Shown: positions 1 through 7,474, counted from the stretch's first letter. The stretch: DNA of 14,128 nucleotides from JAKFVA01 sp046155225 (GCA_046155225.1 JBJXED010000071.1:1-14128), one strand, 5' to 3'. Notes: generated from the letters alone by a model not told the origin. A program made the numbers and translations.

Positions 1-920
1 TGCGAACTTTCCGTGTGCAAAGTCTGGCCTTCCTCAAACTCAAAAATCTGTCCGCACACCTGCACTTGCTGCCAGCAGCGGCTCATCAAATGCATTTCGA
101 TGCGCTGCATCGGCGCGTTATAAAAAGCACTGTGCGAGAACTTGCCGAGGTCAAAATCGGCGTGCAATTCACGGTTGGCGCGTGCCAGCAAATTCAGATT
201 GAAAGCCGCTGTAACGCCTTGCGCATCGTTGTAAGCCGCGTGCAAAAGCGCCGGGTCTTTCACCAGATCAACGCCCAGCAGCAAGGCTCCCCCGCGCAGT
301 ACCTGGCGGGCCCGGCGCAAAAATGCCAGGGCTTCGGGCGGGCTGAAATTGCCAATGGTTGAACCGGGGAAAAAGCCAATTTTTTTGCCCTGAATCTTCA
401 GTTTGGATTTACGGGTCTTGCTGTCTTGCGCCGCTTGCGGCAGCACCAAGTCCTGGGTGTAATCGGCCACCAGCGGCTGCACCAGCAAGGCCGGGTAATC
501 ACGCCGAAGCGCTGCTGCAGCCCCGGTCAAATGATCACCCGAAATATCAATCGGCACAAAACGCGCGGGTTGATCCATTGCATCCAGCAACAGCCGCACC
601 TTGTTGAGAGACCCTGCGCCAAATTCAACCAGCTCAGCATGCGGGCCCATGTGCGCGGCGATATCCGCTGCGCTGCTCTTCAATATGGCGGTTTCCACAC
701 GCGTGGGGTAATACTCAGGCAAGCCGCAAATGGCATCGAAATAACCCGAGCCGGCCTGATCGTAGAAATATTTTGGCGAAATGCTGCGCGGCTGCGCGGC
801 CAGAGCAGCCAGCATGTCGTGCGCGAAATCACTGGGTACTTTGGCCGGACTCGAAAGCTTGGCTGCGGCAGCACGCTCGGTGCTGCCGGGAACGACCCGC
901 AAGGCTGCAGTCGGGGTCAT
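1..920 (-). CDS. egtD: EgtD, L-histidine N-alpha-methyltransferase (C-terminus cut by window edge)
   Basis: This enzyme transfers three methyl groups from S-adenosylmethionine to the alpha-amino group of histidine, giving hercynine, the first step of ergothioneine synthesis in the cytoplasm. About 306 residues are visible from the ATG at 920. The family is usually about 320-330 residues, so only the last 15-20 are missing. Visible landmarks are the N-terminal KYFYDQAGSGYFDAI and LPEYYPTR region, the SAM-binding ELVEFGAGSLNKVRLLLDAM stretch, FVPIDISGDHL, and the very typical GFFPGSTIGNF. The window ends inside the LHTESS motif, which in the family holds the Glu that contacts the histidine substrate. 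The start codon overlaps the egtB stop as ATGA, so the two genes are translationally coupled with egtB first. Family assignment is firm. Confidence 0.95.
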   Translation of the reverse strand, partial: MTPTAALRVVPGSTERAAAAKLSSPAKVPSDFAHDMLAALAAQPRSISPKYFYDQAGSGYFDAICGLPEYYPTRVETAILKSSAADIAAHMGPHAELVEFGAGSLNKVRLLLDAMDQPARFVPIDISGDHLTGAAAALRRDYPALLVQPLVADYTQDLVLPQAAQDSKTRKSKLKIQGKKIGFFPGSTIGNFSPPEALAFLRRARQVLRGGALLLGVDLVKDPALLHAAYNDAQGVTAAFNLNLLARANRELHADFDLGKFSHSAFYNAPMQRIEMHLMSRCWQQVQVCGQIFEFEEGQTLHTESS

Positions 921-2203
921 AGATCCCGCGCCAAACGAATACCGCTGAACTGCCAGCGCGCAGCAGGCGGGAAAAAATTGCGGTAACTCGGCCGTGCGTG
1001 CCCGACTGGCGTCGCCCAGCTGGCACCGCGCAGCACGATCTGCCCCACCATAAATTTACCGTTGTACTCGCCCACAGCGCCTTGCATGGGGCGAAAGCCG
1101 GGATACGGGTCGTACGAGGAGCGCGTCCATTGCCATACTGAGCCAACCATCTGCGTAAGCGCCGGCGCAAGCGAGGCGGCTTCCCATTCAAACTCGGTGG
1201 GTAGCCTGGCACCCGCCCAATGCGCATACGCGGCGGCTTCATAAAAACTCAAGTTCATGACGGGTTTGTCTGCCTCCATGGGCTGCACACCGTGGAGGCC
1301 GAAGACCTGCCACGCATCCATTGGTGCGCGCCGATCGCCAGGCACGATCCAGTACAAAGGCGCTTGCAACTGCTGCGCTTGAACCAATGACCAGCCATCC
1401 GACAACCACAACTCAGGGCGGCGGTAGGCACCCTCCTGAATGAACTCGGCGTACTCGCCGCAAGTCACCAAGCTGGTGGCCAGTTGGTAGGGTTGCAACA
1501 ACGCGGCGTGCCTGGGCGATTCATTGTCAAAAGCAAACCCACCTTCAGCCGCGCCGACTTCAACAATGCCCCCTGCTTGATCGAGCCAGCGCCGAGGCAG
1601 TGGCTTGGCCGCCAGTTTCAAATGATTTGCCAAGGTCGGCTGATATGCAGGCAGCAAGGGGTTGCAAGAAAAGGCATGCAGGATATCTGTCAACAACAAC
1701 TCCTGGTGCTGCTGCTCGTGTTGTAAGCCCAGCTCCAGCAAGGGCTGTGCGCTGCGCCAGGTGGCGTCATCAGCTTGCAGGACGAACGCGTCAAGCGCTG
1801 CGTCCACATGGGCGCGGTAGGCCAGCACTTGCGCAGCGGTCGGGCGAGTCAGCAGGCCGCGCTGGTGGCGCGCGTGACGCGGGCCGAGCGCTTCATAGTA
1901 GGAATTAAAAATATACGCAAATTGCGCATCAAAAATGCAGTAAGCGGGCCAATGGGGCTGGAGCACGATGGCTTCGAAAAACCAAGTGGTGTGCGCCAAA
2001 TGCCATTTGCTCGGGCTGGCATCGGGCATGGACTGTATGCACTGGTCTTCGGCAGACAGAGGCTCGGCCAATGTCAGGCTGTGGGCCCGAACCAACTGCA
2101 GGCGCAAGAGAAAATGATGCCGGTTGCCCAAAGCCCCCCGCAAGATTTCAGGGGGCAGAGCGGGAGAAGAAGACAAATGGGCAGACAACAGCGGTAACTC
2201 CAA
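917..2203 (-). CDS. egtB: EgtB, hercynine oxygenase (sulfoxide synthase of ergothioneine pathway)
   Basis: This non-haem iron enzyme joins hercynine to a thiol (cysteine or gamma-glutamylcysteine) with O2 to form the sulfoxide intermediate of ergothioneine. The 428-residue protein has an N-terminal DinB-like domain with the expected iron ligands (His71 in KWHLAHTTWFFE, His162 and His166 in LQHEQQHQELL). The C-terminal formylglycine-generating-enzyme-like domain spans about residues 210-428 (FAFDNESPRH, ARLPTEFEWEAA, GEYNGKFMVGQ, YRNFFPP, FSGIRLARD). No egtA, egtC or egtE lies nearby, which fits the two-gene layout seen in many proteobacteria; direct use of cysteine would follow but cannot be proved here. 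An RGASWATP motif stands where RGGSCATP is common. The start is uncertain: the frame opens with TTG at 2203 after an in-frame TGA, no ATG precedes the DinB domain, and no strong ribosome site is visible. Confidence 0.93.
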   Translation of the reverse strand: MELPLLSAHLSSSPALPPEILRGALGNRHHFLLRLQLVRAHSLTLAEPLSAEDQCIQSMPDASPSKWHLAHTTWFFEAIVLQPHWPAYCIFDAQFAYIFNSYYEALGPRHARHQRGLLTRPTAAQVLAYRAHVDAALDAFVLQADDATWRSAQPLLELGLQHEQQHQELLLTDILHAFSCNPLLPAYQPTLANHLKLAAKPLPRRWLDQAGGIVEVGAAEGGFAFDNESPRHAALLQPYQLATSLVTCGEYAEFIQEGAYRRPELWLSDGWSLVQAQQLQAPLYWIVPGDRRAPMDAWQVFGLHGVQPMEADKPVMNLSFYEAAAYAHWAGARLPTEFEWEAASLAPALTQMVGSVWQWTRSSYDPYPGFRPMQGAVGEYNGKFMVGQIVLRGASWATPVGHARPSYRNFFPPAARWQFSGIRLARDL

Positions 2204-2239
2204 CGGTCTCAGCTTCAGTCAAATACAGAGGTGAATTGA

Positions 2240-2276
2240 GCTGCAGATTTCGAGAAAAGCAATGCAAATTTGCAGC
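2240..2276. promoter_or_regulatory. Inverted repeat with perfect 12-bp palindrome upstream of egtBD
   Basis: In the 171-bp gap between the glycine-zipper gene and egtB, GCTGCAGATTT (2240-2250) is the inverted partner of AAATTTGCAGC (2266-2276), matching at 10 of 11 positions. The right arm also contains the perfect palindrome TGCAAATTTGCA (2263-2274). It ends about 37 bp upstream of the egtB start, a position suited to an operator or a leader hairpin. No regulator is recognised and no clear -35/-10 pair was found, so the role is inferred from position only. Confidence 0.35.
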
Positions 2277-2346
2277 CTATTACATCACAGCGATGCCCGA
2301 AATACGGTGCATAGGCACCGAAGCAAGGACATGCTGCAAGCCAGAA

Positions 2347-2365
2347 GCTCTCTGCCCAGAGAGGC
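2347..2365 (-). terminator. Possible weak terminator hairpin after glycine-zipper gene
   Basis: CTCTCT (2348-2353), GCCC loop, AGAGAG (2358-2363) forms a 6-bp perfect stem, which extends by two more pairs if one G is bulged. It begins about 10 nt past the stop codon of the minus-strand glycine-zipper gene. On that strand it is followed by CTTCTGGCTT, which is T-containing but not a true T-tract, so it may be a weak or Rho-assisted terminator. Confidence 0.35.
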
Positions 2366-2374
2366 TCCAGAGAC

Positions 2375-3082
2375 TCAGCCGTTGCTGCGCTCGGCGGTGT
2401 TCAGGCGCAAGCTGTTGCCTTCAACCAACACACGGCTGCCGACCGCAAATGCGCTGGACTGTTCAAAGCTGCGCACTGTGCCGTCACCCATACGGACGCT
2501 GACTTGGTACACCGTCTTTTTGTTGACATTTTTCTCGACTTCATTGCCGGCGTAGCCACCGCCCACGGCACCGATCACCGTCGCGATGGTACGGCCCGAA
2601 CCGCCGCCTACCTGGTTGCCCAGTACGCCGCCGAGCACGCCACCGGCCACAGCGCCAACCCCGCTGCCGGAGCCTCGGCGCTGCACCGCAATCACCGATT
2701 CCACCGTACCGCAGTTGCTGCAAGTCGCAGCGGCAATCACTGCGGGCGCGCGGTCAATCGGTGGTGTTGCTGGCTTGGATTGGGCCGTGACAGGCTTGAC
2801 GGCCACCGGCTTGATGACCTGCGGCTTGATGACCTGCGGCTTGCTGCCTGCCTGCGGGCTGTTCAAGGTGGCACTGTTGATGGCTGTCGCGGTGGCACCG
2901 TAGGGACTGGCGTCGGGCTCGGCGCGTGTGCGCGTGACCACCAGGGCGGCCGTCAGCGCCAGCACCGTCACGGCCATCACAGCCAACGTAGGCAGCAACG
3001 CCTTGCTGGTCCGCAATCTGTAGCCCCATGATGGCGCGGTGGGGATGCGGCTGGGGGGGCGGGGAAGCGGGTAGGTGTTCAT
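2375..3082 (-). CDS. Glycine-zipper 2TM-domain membrane protein
   Basis: The 235-residue protein starts at an ATG preceded by AAAGGACTCCC, a good ribosome site. It has a basic N-terminus, one clear hydrophobic anchor (about residues 29-49) and an Ala/Pro/Lys-rich linker with KPQVI repeats (81-90). A CSNC pair follows at 121-124. The glycine-zipper (about 138-180, GVGAVAGGVLGGVLGNQVGG and then IGAVGGGYAGNEVEKNV) resembles the Rick_17kDa_Anti/SlyB family, and a small beta-rich tail ends at LVEGNSLRLN. Such proteins span or line the envelope and help membrane integrity; no specific partner is known for this one. Unlike SlyB it has no lipobox and carries an N-terminal anchor instead. It is separated from both neighbours and probably transcribed alone. 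Family assignment is good, role open. Confidence 0.85.
   Translation of the reverse strand: MNTYPLPRPPSRIPTAPSWGYRLRTSKALLPTLAVMAVTVLALTAALVVTRTRAEPDASPYGATATAINSATLNSPQAGSKPQVIKPQVIKPVAVKPVTAQSKPATPPIDRAPAVIAAATCSNCGTVESVIAVQRRGSGSGVGAVAGGVLGGVLGNQVGGGSGRTIATVIGAVGGGYAGNEVEKNVNKKTVYQVSVRMGDGTVRSFEQSSAFAVGSRVLVEGNSLRLNTAERSNG
2811..2840. repeat. Perfect 15-bp tandem duplication inside glycine-zipper gene
   Basis: CTTGATGACCTGCGG occurs twice head to tail (2811-2825 and 2826-2840). On the coding strand it gives KPQVI-KPQVI in the linker, and less perfect KPVAV and KPVTA units follow. A 15-bp unit keeps frame, so copy number could vary without breaking the protein. Confidence 0.9.
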
Positions 3083-3152
3083 GGGAGTCCTTTCGTCTAT
3101 ACCCCTATTGAACGCGATGACTTCCCCGCGCGGTGTCAGGCAGGAACGCCTG

Positions 3153-3173
3153 AAAAAGTAGGCCGTGGCCTAC
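3153..3173 (-). terminator. Intrinsic terminator downstream of core methionine synthase
   Basis: On the minus strand GTAGGC-CACG-GCCTAC (3173-3158) forms a perfect GC-rich stem, directly followed by TTTTT (3157-3153). It lies about 33 nt past the stop of the methionine synthase gene, so it should end that transcript before the glycine-zipper gene. A second short hairpin (3137-3152, CAGGC/GCCTG) follows immediately. Confidence 0.75.
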
Positions 3174-3205
3174 GAACTTTCGGGTTAAAACTATCGGACT
3201 AAAAG

Positions 3206-4237
3206 TCAGGCGTAACGCTGACGCGCCAACGCTGCGCCCTGTGCCAGCGCGGCGAGCTTTTGCTCGGCCACAGCCCGGTCCATGGGGGCCAGGCCGCAGT
3301 TGGTGCAGGCAATCAAATGCTGGCGCGGTACAAACTGCAAGGCGCGTCCGATGGTGTCGGCAATCTGCTCAGGCGTCTCGATGGTGTCGCTGGCCACATC
3401 GATCACGCCGACCATCACGTCTTTGCCGACGAGCAATGCCATCAAATCAGGCGGCACATGCGAGTGGTAACACTCGACACTGACCTGCTGGATGCTGCTT
3501 TGCGCCAGCGCGGGGAAAATATCGGCGTACTGCCGCCACTCGTGACCCAGGGTTTGTTTCCAGTCGTTGTTGGCTTTGATGCCGTAGCCGTAGCAAATAT
3601 GAACCGCTGTGGTGCAGGTCAAGCCGCGCGCGGCAATCTCCAGCGCTTGCACACCCCAGCTTGCGGCTTCCTTCATGTAGACATTGAACGCCGGTTCGTC
3701 AAACTGGATGATGTCCACGCCGTCTTGCTGCAAGGCCAGCGCTTCCTGGTTCAGCAGCTCGGCAAAGGCCATCGCCATCTTGATGCGGCCCGCCGCGTCG
3801 CCGCCGTAGAAACGGTCGGCCACGGTGTCCACAATCGTCATGGGGCCGGGCAAGGTGAACTTGATTTTGCGGGCCGTATGGGCGCGCAAAAATTGGGCTT
3901 CCGCAGCGTGAACGCGGCCTTTGAGTGCCAGGCTGGCAACCACTTGCGGCACCTGCGCGTCATAGCGGTTGTTGCGGATGCCCATGGTGACTTTGTGCTC
4001 AAAGTCAATGCCCTCTACTTGCTCCAAAAAGCCGTGCACAAAGTGTTGCCGTGACTGCTCACCGTCGCCAATCACGTCGAGCCCGGCGGCCTCTTGCGCC
4101 TTGATCCACAGCAGTGTGGCGTCGAGTTTGGCCTGCGCCAGGTCAGCGCCTTGCAGCTTCCACTGCGGCCAGAGTTTGTGGGTTTCGGAGAGCCAGGCGG
4201 GTTTGGGCAGGCTGCCAGCAATGGCGGTTTTGAACAT
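3206..4237 (-). CDS. Core cobalamin-independent methionine synthase (short MetE, MesD-like)
   Basis: The 343-residue protein corresponds to the C-terminal catalytic TIM barrel of MetE and lacks the N-terminal half of the roughly 750-residue enzyme. It should transfer a methyl group to homocysteine to make methionine. Zinc-site residues are present: His213 and Cys215 (AVHICYGYG), Glu255 (SVECYHSH) and Cys314 (CTNCGLAP). IIQFDEPAF (176-184) and the N-terminal AGSLPKPAWL are also typical. From remembered family sequences it looks closest to the MesD type, which is reported to need the partner MesX (DUF1852) for methyl transfer from methyl-folate. No DUF1852 gene is in this window. It is divergent from aapJ with 84 bp between, and no strong ribosome site precedes the ATG. 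Function as a methionine synthase is likely; the methyl donor and partner are open. Confidence 0.88.
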   Translation of the reverse strand: MFKTAIAGSLPKPAWLSETHKLWPQWKLQGADLAQAKLDATLLWIKAQEAAGLDVIGDGEQSRQHFVHGFLEQVEGIDFEHKVTMGIRNNRYDAQVPQVVASLALKGRVHAAEAQFLRAHTARKIKFTLPGPMTIVDTVADRFYGGDAAGRIKMAMAFAELLNQEALALQQDGVDIIQFDEPAFNVYMKEAASWGVQALEIAARGLTCTTAVHICYGYGIKANNDWKQTLGHEWRQYADIFPALAQSSIQQVSVECYHSHVPPDLMALLVGKDVMVGVIDVASDTIETPEQIADTIGRALQFVPRQHLIACTNCGLAPMDRAVAEQKLAALAQGAALARQRYA

Positions 4238-4321
4238 GGTTTCGATTCGAGTTGTAATAGTTGCCTATCTTGTGCGCAGTCGCCGTTTAATTTGAACCCT
4301 ACAAACCCCTAGCTGTACATC

Positions 4322-5344
4322 ATGAATCTGATGATCGCCCGTTGGCTCGCGCTGTGCGCCCTGGTGGCCCTGTGCCAAAGCGCCCAGGCCGGCAACGTAC
4401 TTAAAAGCATTCAAGCCCGCGGCCAACTGGTCTGCGGCGTCAGCACCGGTGTGGCGGGTTTTTCCGCGGCGGACTCGCAAGGCAGGTGGAGCGGCCTGGA
4501 TGTGGATGTGTGCCGCGCCATCGCCGCTGCCGTGCTCGGCCATGCCGACAAGGTGAAGTTTGTGCCGCTGAACGCGCAGCAGCGCTTCACGGCCTTGCAA
4601 TCGGGCGAGATCGACCTGCTGTCGCGCAACACCAGCTTCACCCTCAGCCGCGACGCGTCGCTGGGCCTGCACATGACGGCGATCACCTACTACGACGGCC
4701 AGGGCTTCATGGTCAGCGCCAAAAGCAAGATCAAAAGCGCCCAGCAGCTCAAAGGCCAGACGGTGTGCGTGCAGTCGGGCACCACCAGCGAAAAAAACCT
4801 GAGCGACTATTCCCGCGCGAACCAGTTGGCCCTCAAACCTGTGGTGTTCGATAAATTCGAGGCGGCCAACAGCGCCTACTTTGCCGGCCGCTGCCTGGCC
4901 TACAGCACCGATGCGTCGGGCCTGGCCTCGGTACGCAACAAGCAGGCCAAGAGCAGCGCCGAACACGTCATCCTGCCCGAGCTGATTTCCAAAGAGCCGC
5001 TGGGCCCCATGCTGCGGCGTGGCGACGATGAGTGGCTGGCGGTTGTGAAATGGGTGATTTACGGTCTGATAGAAGCCGAAGAACTCGGCATCACCCAGGC
5101 CAACATGGCGCAGCAAAAAACCAGCGGTGACCCGGCCGTGCTGCGCCTGCTGGGCGGCGGCGACGACTTGGGCAAGCTGCTGGGGCTGGACAAAGACTGG
5201 CTGGCGCGCGCATTGGCCGCCGTGGGCAACTATGGCGAGGTGTTTGAGCGCAACCTCGGGCCGAAGTCAGCAATTGGGCTGCCGCGCGGCGCGAACCGGC
5301 TGTGGAGCCAGGGCGGCTTGCTGTACGCGCCGCCACTGCGCTAG
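4322..5344 (+). CDS. aapJ: Amino-acid ABC transporter, periplasmic binding protein (AapJ/BztA type)
   Basis: The 340-residue protein has a signal peptide (hydrophobic core ARWLALCALVALC, likely cut after AQA at residue 23) followed by a family-3 solute-binding fold. Its start, GNVLKSIQARGQLVCGVSTG, and later motifs (SGLDVDVCRAIAAAVLG, FTALQSGEIDLLSRNTSFT, YYDGQGFMV, CVQSGTTSEKNL, ISKEPLGPMLRRGDDEW) are characteristic of the general L-amino-acid binding protein AapJ/BztA. It would capture amino acids in the periplasm and deliver them to AapQM. It opens a plus-strand run, with aapQ starting 15 bp after its stop. No strong ribosome site is visible, and only a poor promoter candidate (TTGCCT near 4261, TTTAAT near 4286, 19-bp spacing) lies in the divergent gap. 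Confidence 0.92.
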   Translation: MNLMIARWLALCALVALCQSAQAGNVLKSIQARGQLVCGVSTGVAGFSAADSQGRWSGLDVDVCRAIAAAVLGHADKVKFVPLNAQQRFTALQSGEIDLLSRNTSFTLSRDASLGLHMTAITYYDGQGFMVSAKSKIKSAQQLKGQTVCVQSGTTSEKNLSDYSRANQLALKPVVFDKFEAANSAYFAGRCLAYSTDASGLASVRNKQAKSSAEHVILPELISKEPLGPMLRRGDDEWLAVVKWVIYGLIEAEELGITQANMAQQKTSGDPAVLRLLGGGDDLGKLLGLDKDWLARALAAVGNYGEVFERNLGPKSAIGLPRGANRLWSQGGLLYAPPLR

Positions 5345-5359
5345 GGCTGCTTTTTTTCT

Positions 5360-6352
5360 ATGCCAGCTCAACCGCATTGGCATTGGCGCAACCCGGCCAC
5401 GCGCAGCACGGTCTATCAGGCGCTGCTGCTGGCAGGTTTGCTGGCGCTGCTGGCGCTGCTGGTCTGGAACACCCACCAGAACCTGCGGGCGCGCGGCATC
5501 CCCAGCGGTTTTGACTTTCTCTGGCAACCCGCCGGCTTTGGGATTGGCGAGAGCCTGTGGCGTTTTGACGCGGCGCAAAGCTATGCGCAAGCGTTTGTGG
5601 CGGGCTTGGGCAACACCTTGCGCGTGGCCTTGCCAGGCATTGCGCTGGCCACTGTGCTGGGCACCTTGGTGGGTGTGGGGCGGCTGTCTGGCAACGCCTT
5701 GCTGCGCGGTGTGTGCCGCGCCTACGTGGAGTGGTTTCGCAATATTCCGCTGCTGCTGCATTTGCTGATGGCGTATTTGCTGCTGACCGAGTTTTTGCCT
5801 GACCCGGCGGCGGCGATTCAGCTCGGGCCGTTGTTTTGGAGCAAGGGCGGCTTGTCGTTTCCGGTGCCGCTGTGGGACGCTGGTGCGCTGTGGTGGAGCC
5901 TGCCGCGTCAGGGCGAATTTGCCGTGGAAGGCGGCGGCGCGCTGACGCCGGAATTCCTCGCCCTGTGGCTGGGCCTGTCGCTCTACACCGCCGCCTTTGT
6001 GGCCGAGCTGGTGCGGGCAGGCATTGCGTCGGTACCGCAGGGCCAGCGGCAGGCGGCGCAGGCGCTGGGCCTGCGGCCAGGGCAGGTGCTGCGCGCCGTG
6101 GTGATGCCGCAGGCGCTGCGGCTGATCGTGCCGCCGCTGACCAACCAGTATTTAAGCCTGACCAAAAATTCGTCGCTGGCCGTGGCCATTGGTTACCCGG
6201 AACTGGTGTCGATCGCCAACACCGCCATCAACCAGACCGGCCGCGCGGTGGAATGCATTGCCATCGTGATGGCGGTGTATTTGTCGCTGTCCTTGCTGAC
6301 GGCGCTGGCCATGAACGCCTACAACCAGCGCGTGCGGCGCGGCAGCCTGTGA
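5360..6352 (+). CDS. aapQ: Amino-acid ABC transporter permease (AapQ/BztB type)
   Basis: This 330-residue inner-membrane permease forms half of the channel for general L-amino-acid uptake. It has an early hydrophobic segment (about 21-36), the GLGNTLRVALPGIALATVLG start of the His/Glu/Gln permease domain (about 82-101) and YVEWFRNIPLLL (122-133). A long periplasmic insertion typical of AapQ follows (about 148-195). The cytoplasmic EAA-type loop is QAAQALGLRPGQVLRAVVMP (231-250), which would dock on the ATPase. The TNQYLSLTKNSSLAVAIGYPEL stretch is strongly diagnostic. The ATG follows a run of seven T and has no visible Shine-Dalgarno, so expression may depend on coupling to aapJ. The stop codon overlaps the aapM start as GTGA. 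Confidence 0.92.
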   Translation: MPAQPHWHWRNPATRSTVYQALLLAGLLALLALLVWNTHQNLRARGIPSGFDFLWQPAGFGIGESLWRFDAAQSYAQAFVAGLGNTLRVALPGIALATVLGTLVGVGRLSGNALLRGVCRAYVEWFRNIPLLLHLLMAYLLLTEFLPDPAAAIQLGPLFWSKGGLSFPVPLWDAGALWWSLPRQGEFAVEGGGALTPEFLALWLGLSLYTAAFVAELVRAGIASVPQGQRQAAQALGLRPGQVLRAVVMPQALRLIVPPLTNQYLSLTKNSSLAVAIGYPELVSIANTAINQTGRAVECIAIVMAVYLSLSLLTALAMNAYNQRVRRGSL

Positions 6353-7440
6353 AAGCCCTCCATAAGTCGTTTTGGCTGAAAATTAATGCCTTTTTGCCTT
6401 CTAGCCAAGGTATTGCTTGCCGGTATAGCTATTATTTTGGGAGTATTTGGTCAAGCTTTTTTACTGTGCTGCTGCTGCTCTTGGTGGGCTGGCTGGCCCA
6501 CAACGTGTTGGTTTGGGCGGTGCTGGACGCTGTCTGGGCGGGACCAGCCGAGGCTTGCCGCAACGCAGCAGGCGCGTGCTGGGCGGTGGTCACTGAAAAA
6601 TACCGGCTGATTCTGCTGGGCCGTTACCCGTTTGATGCGCAGTGGCGGCCGGTGCTGGCCAGTGCGCTGCTGCTGGCTTTGCTGTGCGCCAGCGCCTGGC
6701 GGCGCTGCTGGCGGCCTGCGTTGGTGGGCTTGTGGCTTGCGGGTTTGGCCGCTTTTGGCGTGTTGATGGCCGGCGGCGTGATGGGCCTGGAAAAAGTCGG
6801 CACCGATCTGTGGGGCGGGCTGCCGCTGACGCTGCTGCTGTCCACCGTGGCCATCGCGGGCGGCTTTGTGCTGGGCGTGCTGCTGGCGCTGGGTCGGCAG
6901 TCTGCGCTGCCCGCCGTACGCAGCGCCTGCACGGTCTACATTGAACTGGTGCGCGGCGTGCCGTTGGTGTCGGTGCTGTTCATGGCGGCCTTCATGTTCC
7001 CGTTGCTGCTGCCGCCCGGCATGCAGGTGGATGTCTTGCTGCGGGTGCTGCTGGCGCTGGTGCTTTTTACCGCCGCGTACAACGCCGAGGTGGTGCGCGG
7101 CGGTTTGCAAGCGGTGCCCGCCAGCCAGACCGAGGCCGCAAAATCGCTGGGCATGAACTACTGGCAAACCCAGCGCCGCATCGTATTGCCGCAAGCCTTG
7201 CGCCACGCCCTGCCCGGCCTGGTGAACAACTTCATTGGCATTTTCAAAGACACGTCGCTGGTGACCATCGTCAGCCTGTATGAACTGAGCGGCGCACTCA
7301 GTCTGGCGCTGGACTCCGACGCCGATTGGCGGCCATTCAAGCTCGAAGGCTATCTGTTCATCGCGCTGGTGTATTTTTGCTTTTGTCTGGCGTTGTCGCT
7401 CTACAGCCAAGGGCTGGAGCGGCGGCAGCCGCAAGGCTGA
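6349..7440 (+). CDS. aapM: Amino-acid ABC transporter permease (AapM/BztC type), GTG start
   Basis: This second permease is 363 residues if started at GTG 6349, which overlaps the aapQ stop (GTGA) and matches the usual AapM length. The frame is open far upstream, but that part is a shadow of aapQ. Visible parts are the first hydrophobic segment (about 36-55), VWAVLDAVWAG, TEKYRLILLGRYPF, the permease core from LWGGLPLTLLLSTVAIAGGF (154-173), YIELVRGVPLVSVLFM (197-212), and the EAA loop TEAAKSLGMNYWQTQRRIVL (261-280). Codons about 5-38 are unusually AT-rich (about 38 percent GC against about 67 percent downstream) and give an odd N-terminus rich in Tyr, Phe and Ser; see the repeat entry. GTG 6466 is a possible later start. 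No ATPase gene (aapP) follows, although aapP is the usual fourth gene. Confidence 0.9.
   Translation: MKALHKSFWLKINAFLPSSQGIACRYSYYFGSIWSSFFTVLLLLLVGWLAHNVLVWAVLDAVWAGPAEACRNAAGACWAVVTEKYRLILLGRYPFDAQWRPVLASALLLALLCASAWRRCWRPALVGLWLAGLAAFGVLMAGGVMGLEKVGTDLWGGLPLTLLLSTVAIAGGFVLGVLLALGRQSALPAVRSACTVYIELVRGVPLVSVLFMAAFMFPLLLPPGMQVDVLLRVLLALVLFTAAYNAEVVRGGLQAVPASQTEAAKSLGMNYWQTQRRIVLPQALRHALPGLVNNFIGIFKDTSLVTIVSLYELSGALSLALDSDADWRPFKLEGYLFIALVYFCFCLALSLYSQGLERRQPQG
6361..6465. repeat. AT-rich repeat-like insert within the 5' end of aapM
   Basis: This stretch of about 100 bp is roughly 38 percent GC in otherwise GC-rich coding sequence. It resembles AT-rich dispersed repeats remembered from intergenic regions of Comamonadaceae (elements containing CTAGC, GCTTG and TAGCTATTA words); here TTCTAGCCA, TTGCTTG and TAGCTATTA occur in the same order. 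The word TTCTAGCCA recurs at 10945. It has been read through in frame, adding residues not expected in AapM. Identity as a repeat is inferred from memory and composition, not from an alignment. Confidence 0.4.
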
Positions 7441-7474
7441 ATTGCTCCTCCAACCTCACCCCTCAAACCCCCTG

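Noticed and set aside
3260..4054. Long plus-strand ORF (264 codons) opposite the methionine synthase gene
   Set aside because: It is antisense to a gene with clear conserved motifs, has no recognisable domain, and is the kind of shadow frame common in GC-rich DNA.
4265..5116. Long minus-strand ORF (283 codons) opposite aapJ
   Set aside because: His/Gln/Ala-rich low-information translation antisense to a well-supported binding protein; no domain or ribosome site.
5312..5357. Hairpin GGCGGC/GCCGCC in the aapJ 3' end followed by seven T before aapQ, as a terminator or attenuator
   Set aside because: The T-run is 16 nt away from the stem, too far for an intrinsic terminator; the stem lies within coding sequence of a GC-rich gene.
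5836..6348. Upstream extension of the aapM frame
   Set aside because: It overlaps aapQ in another frame and translates to Arg/Gly-rich nonsense; the GTG overlapping the aapQ stop gives the normal AapM length.
6451..7434. Long minus-strand ORF (327 codons) opposite aapM
   Set aside because: Gln/His-rich translation with no domain, antisense to a permease with clear motifs.
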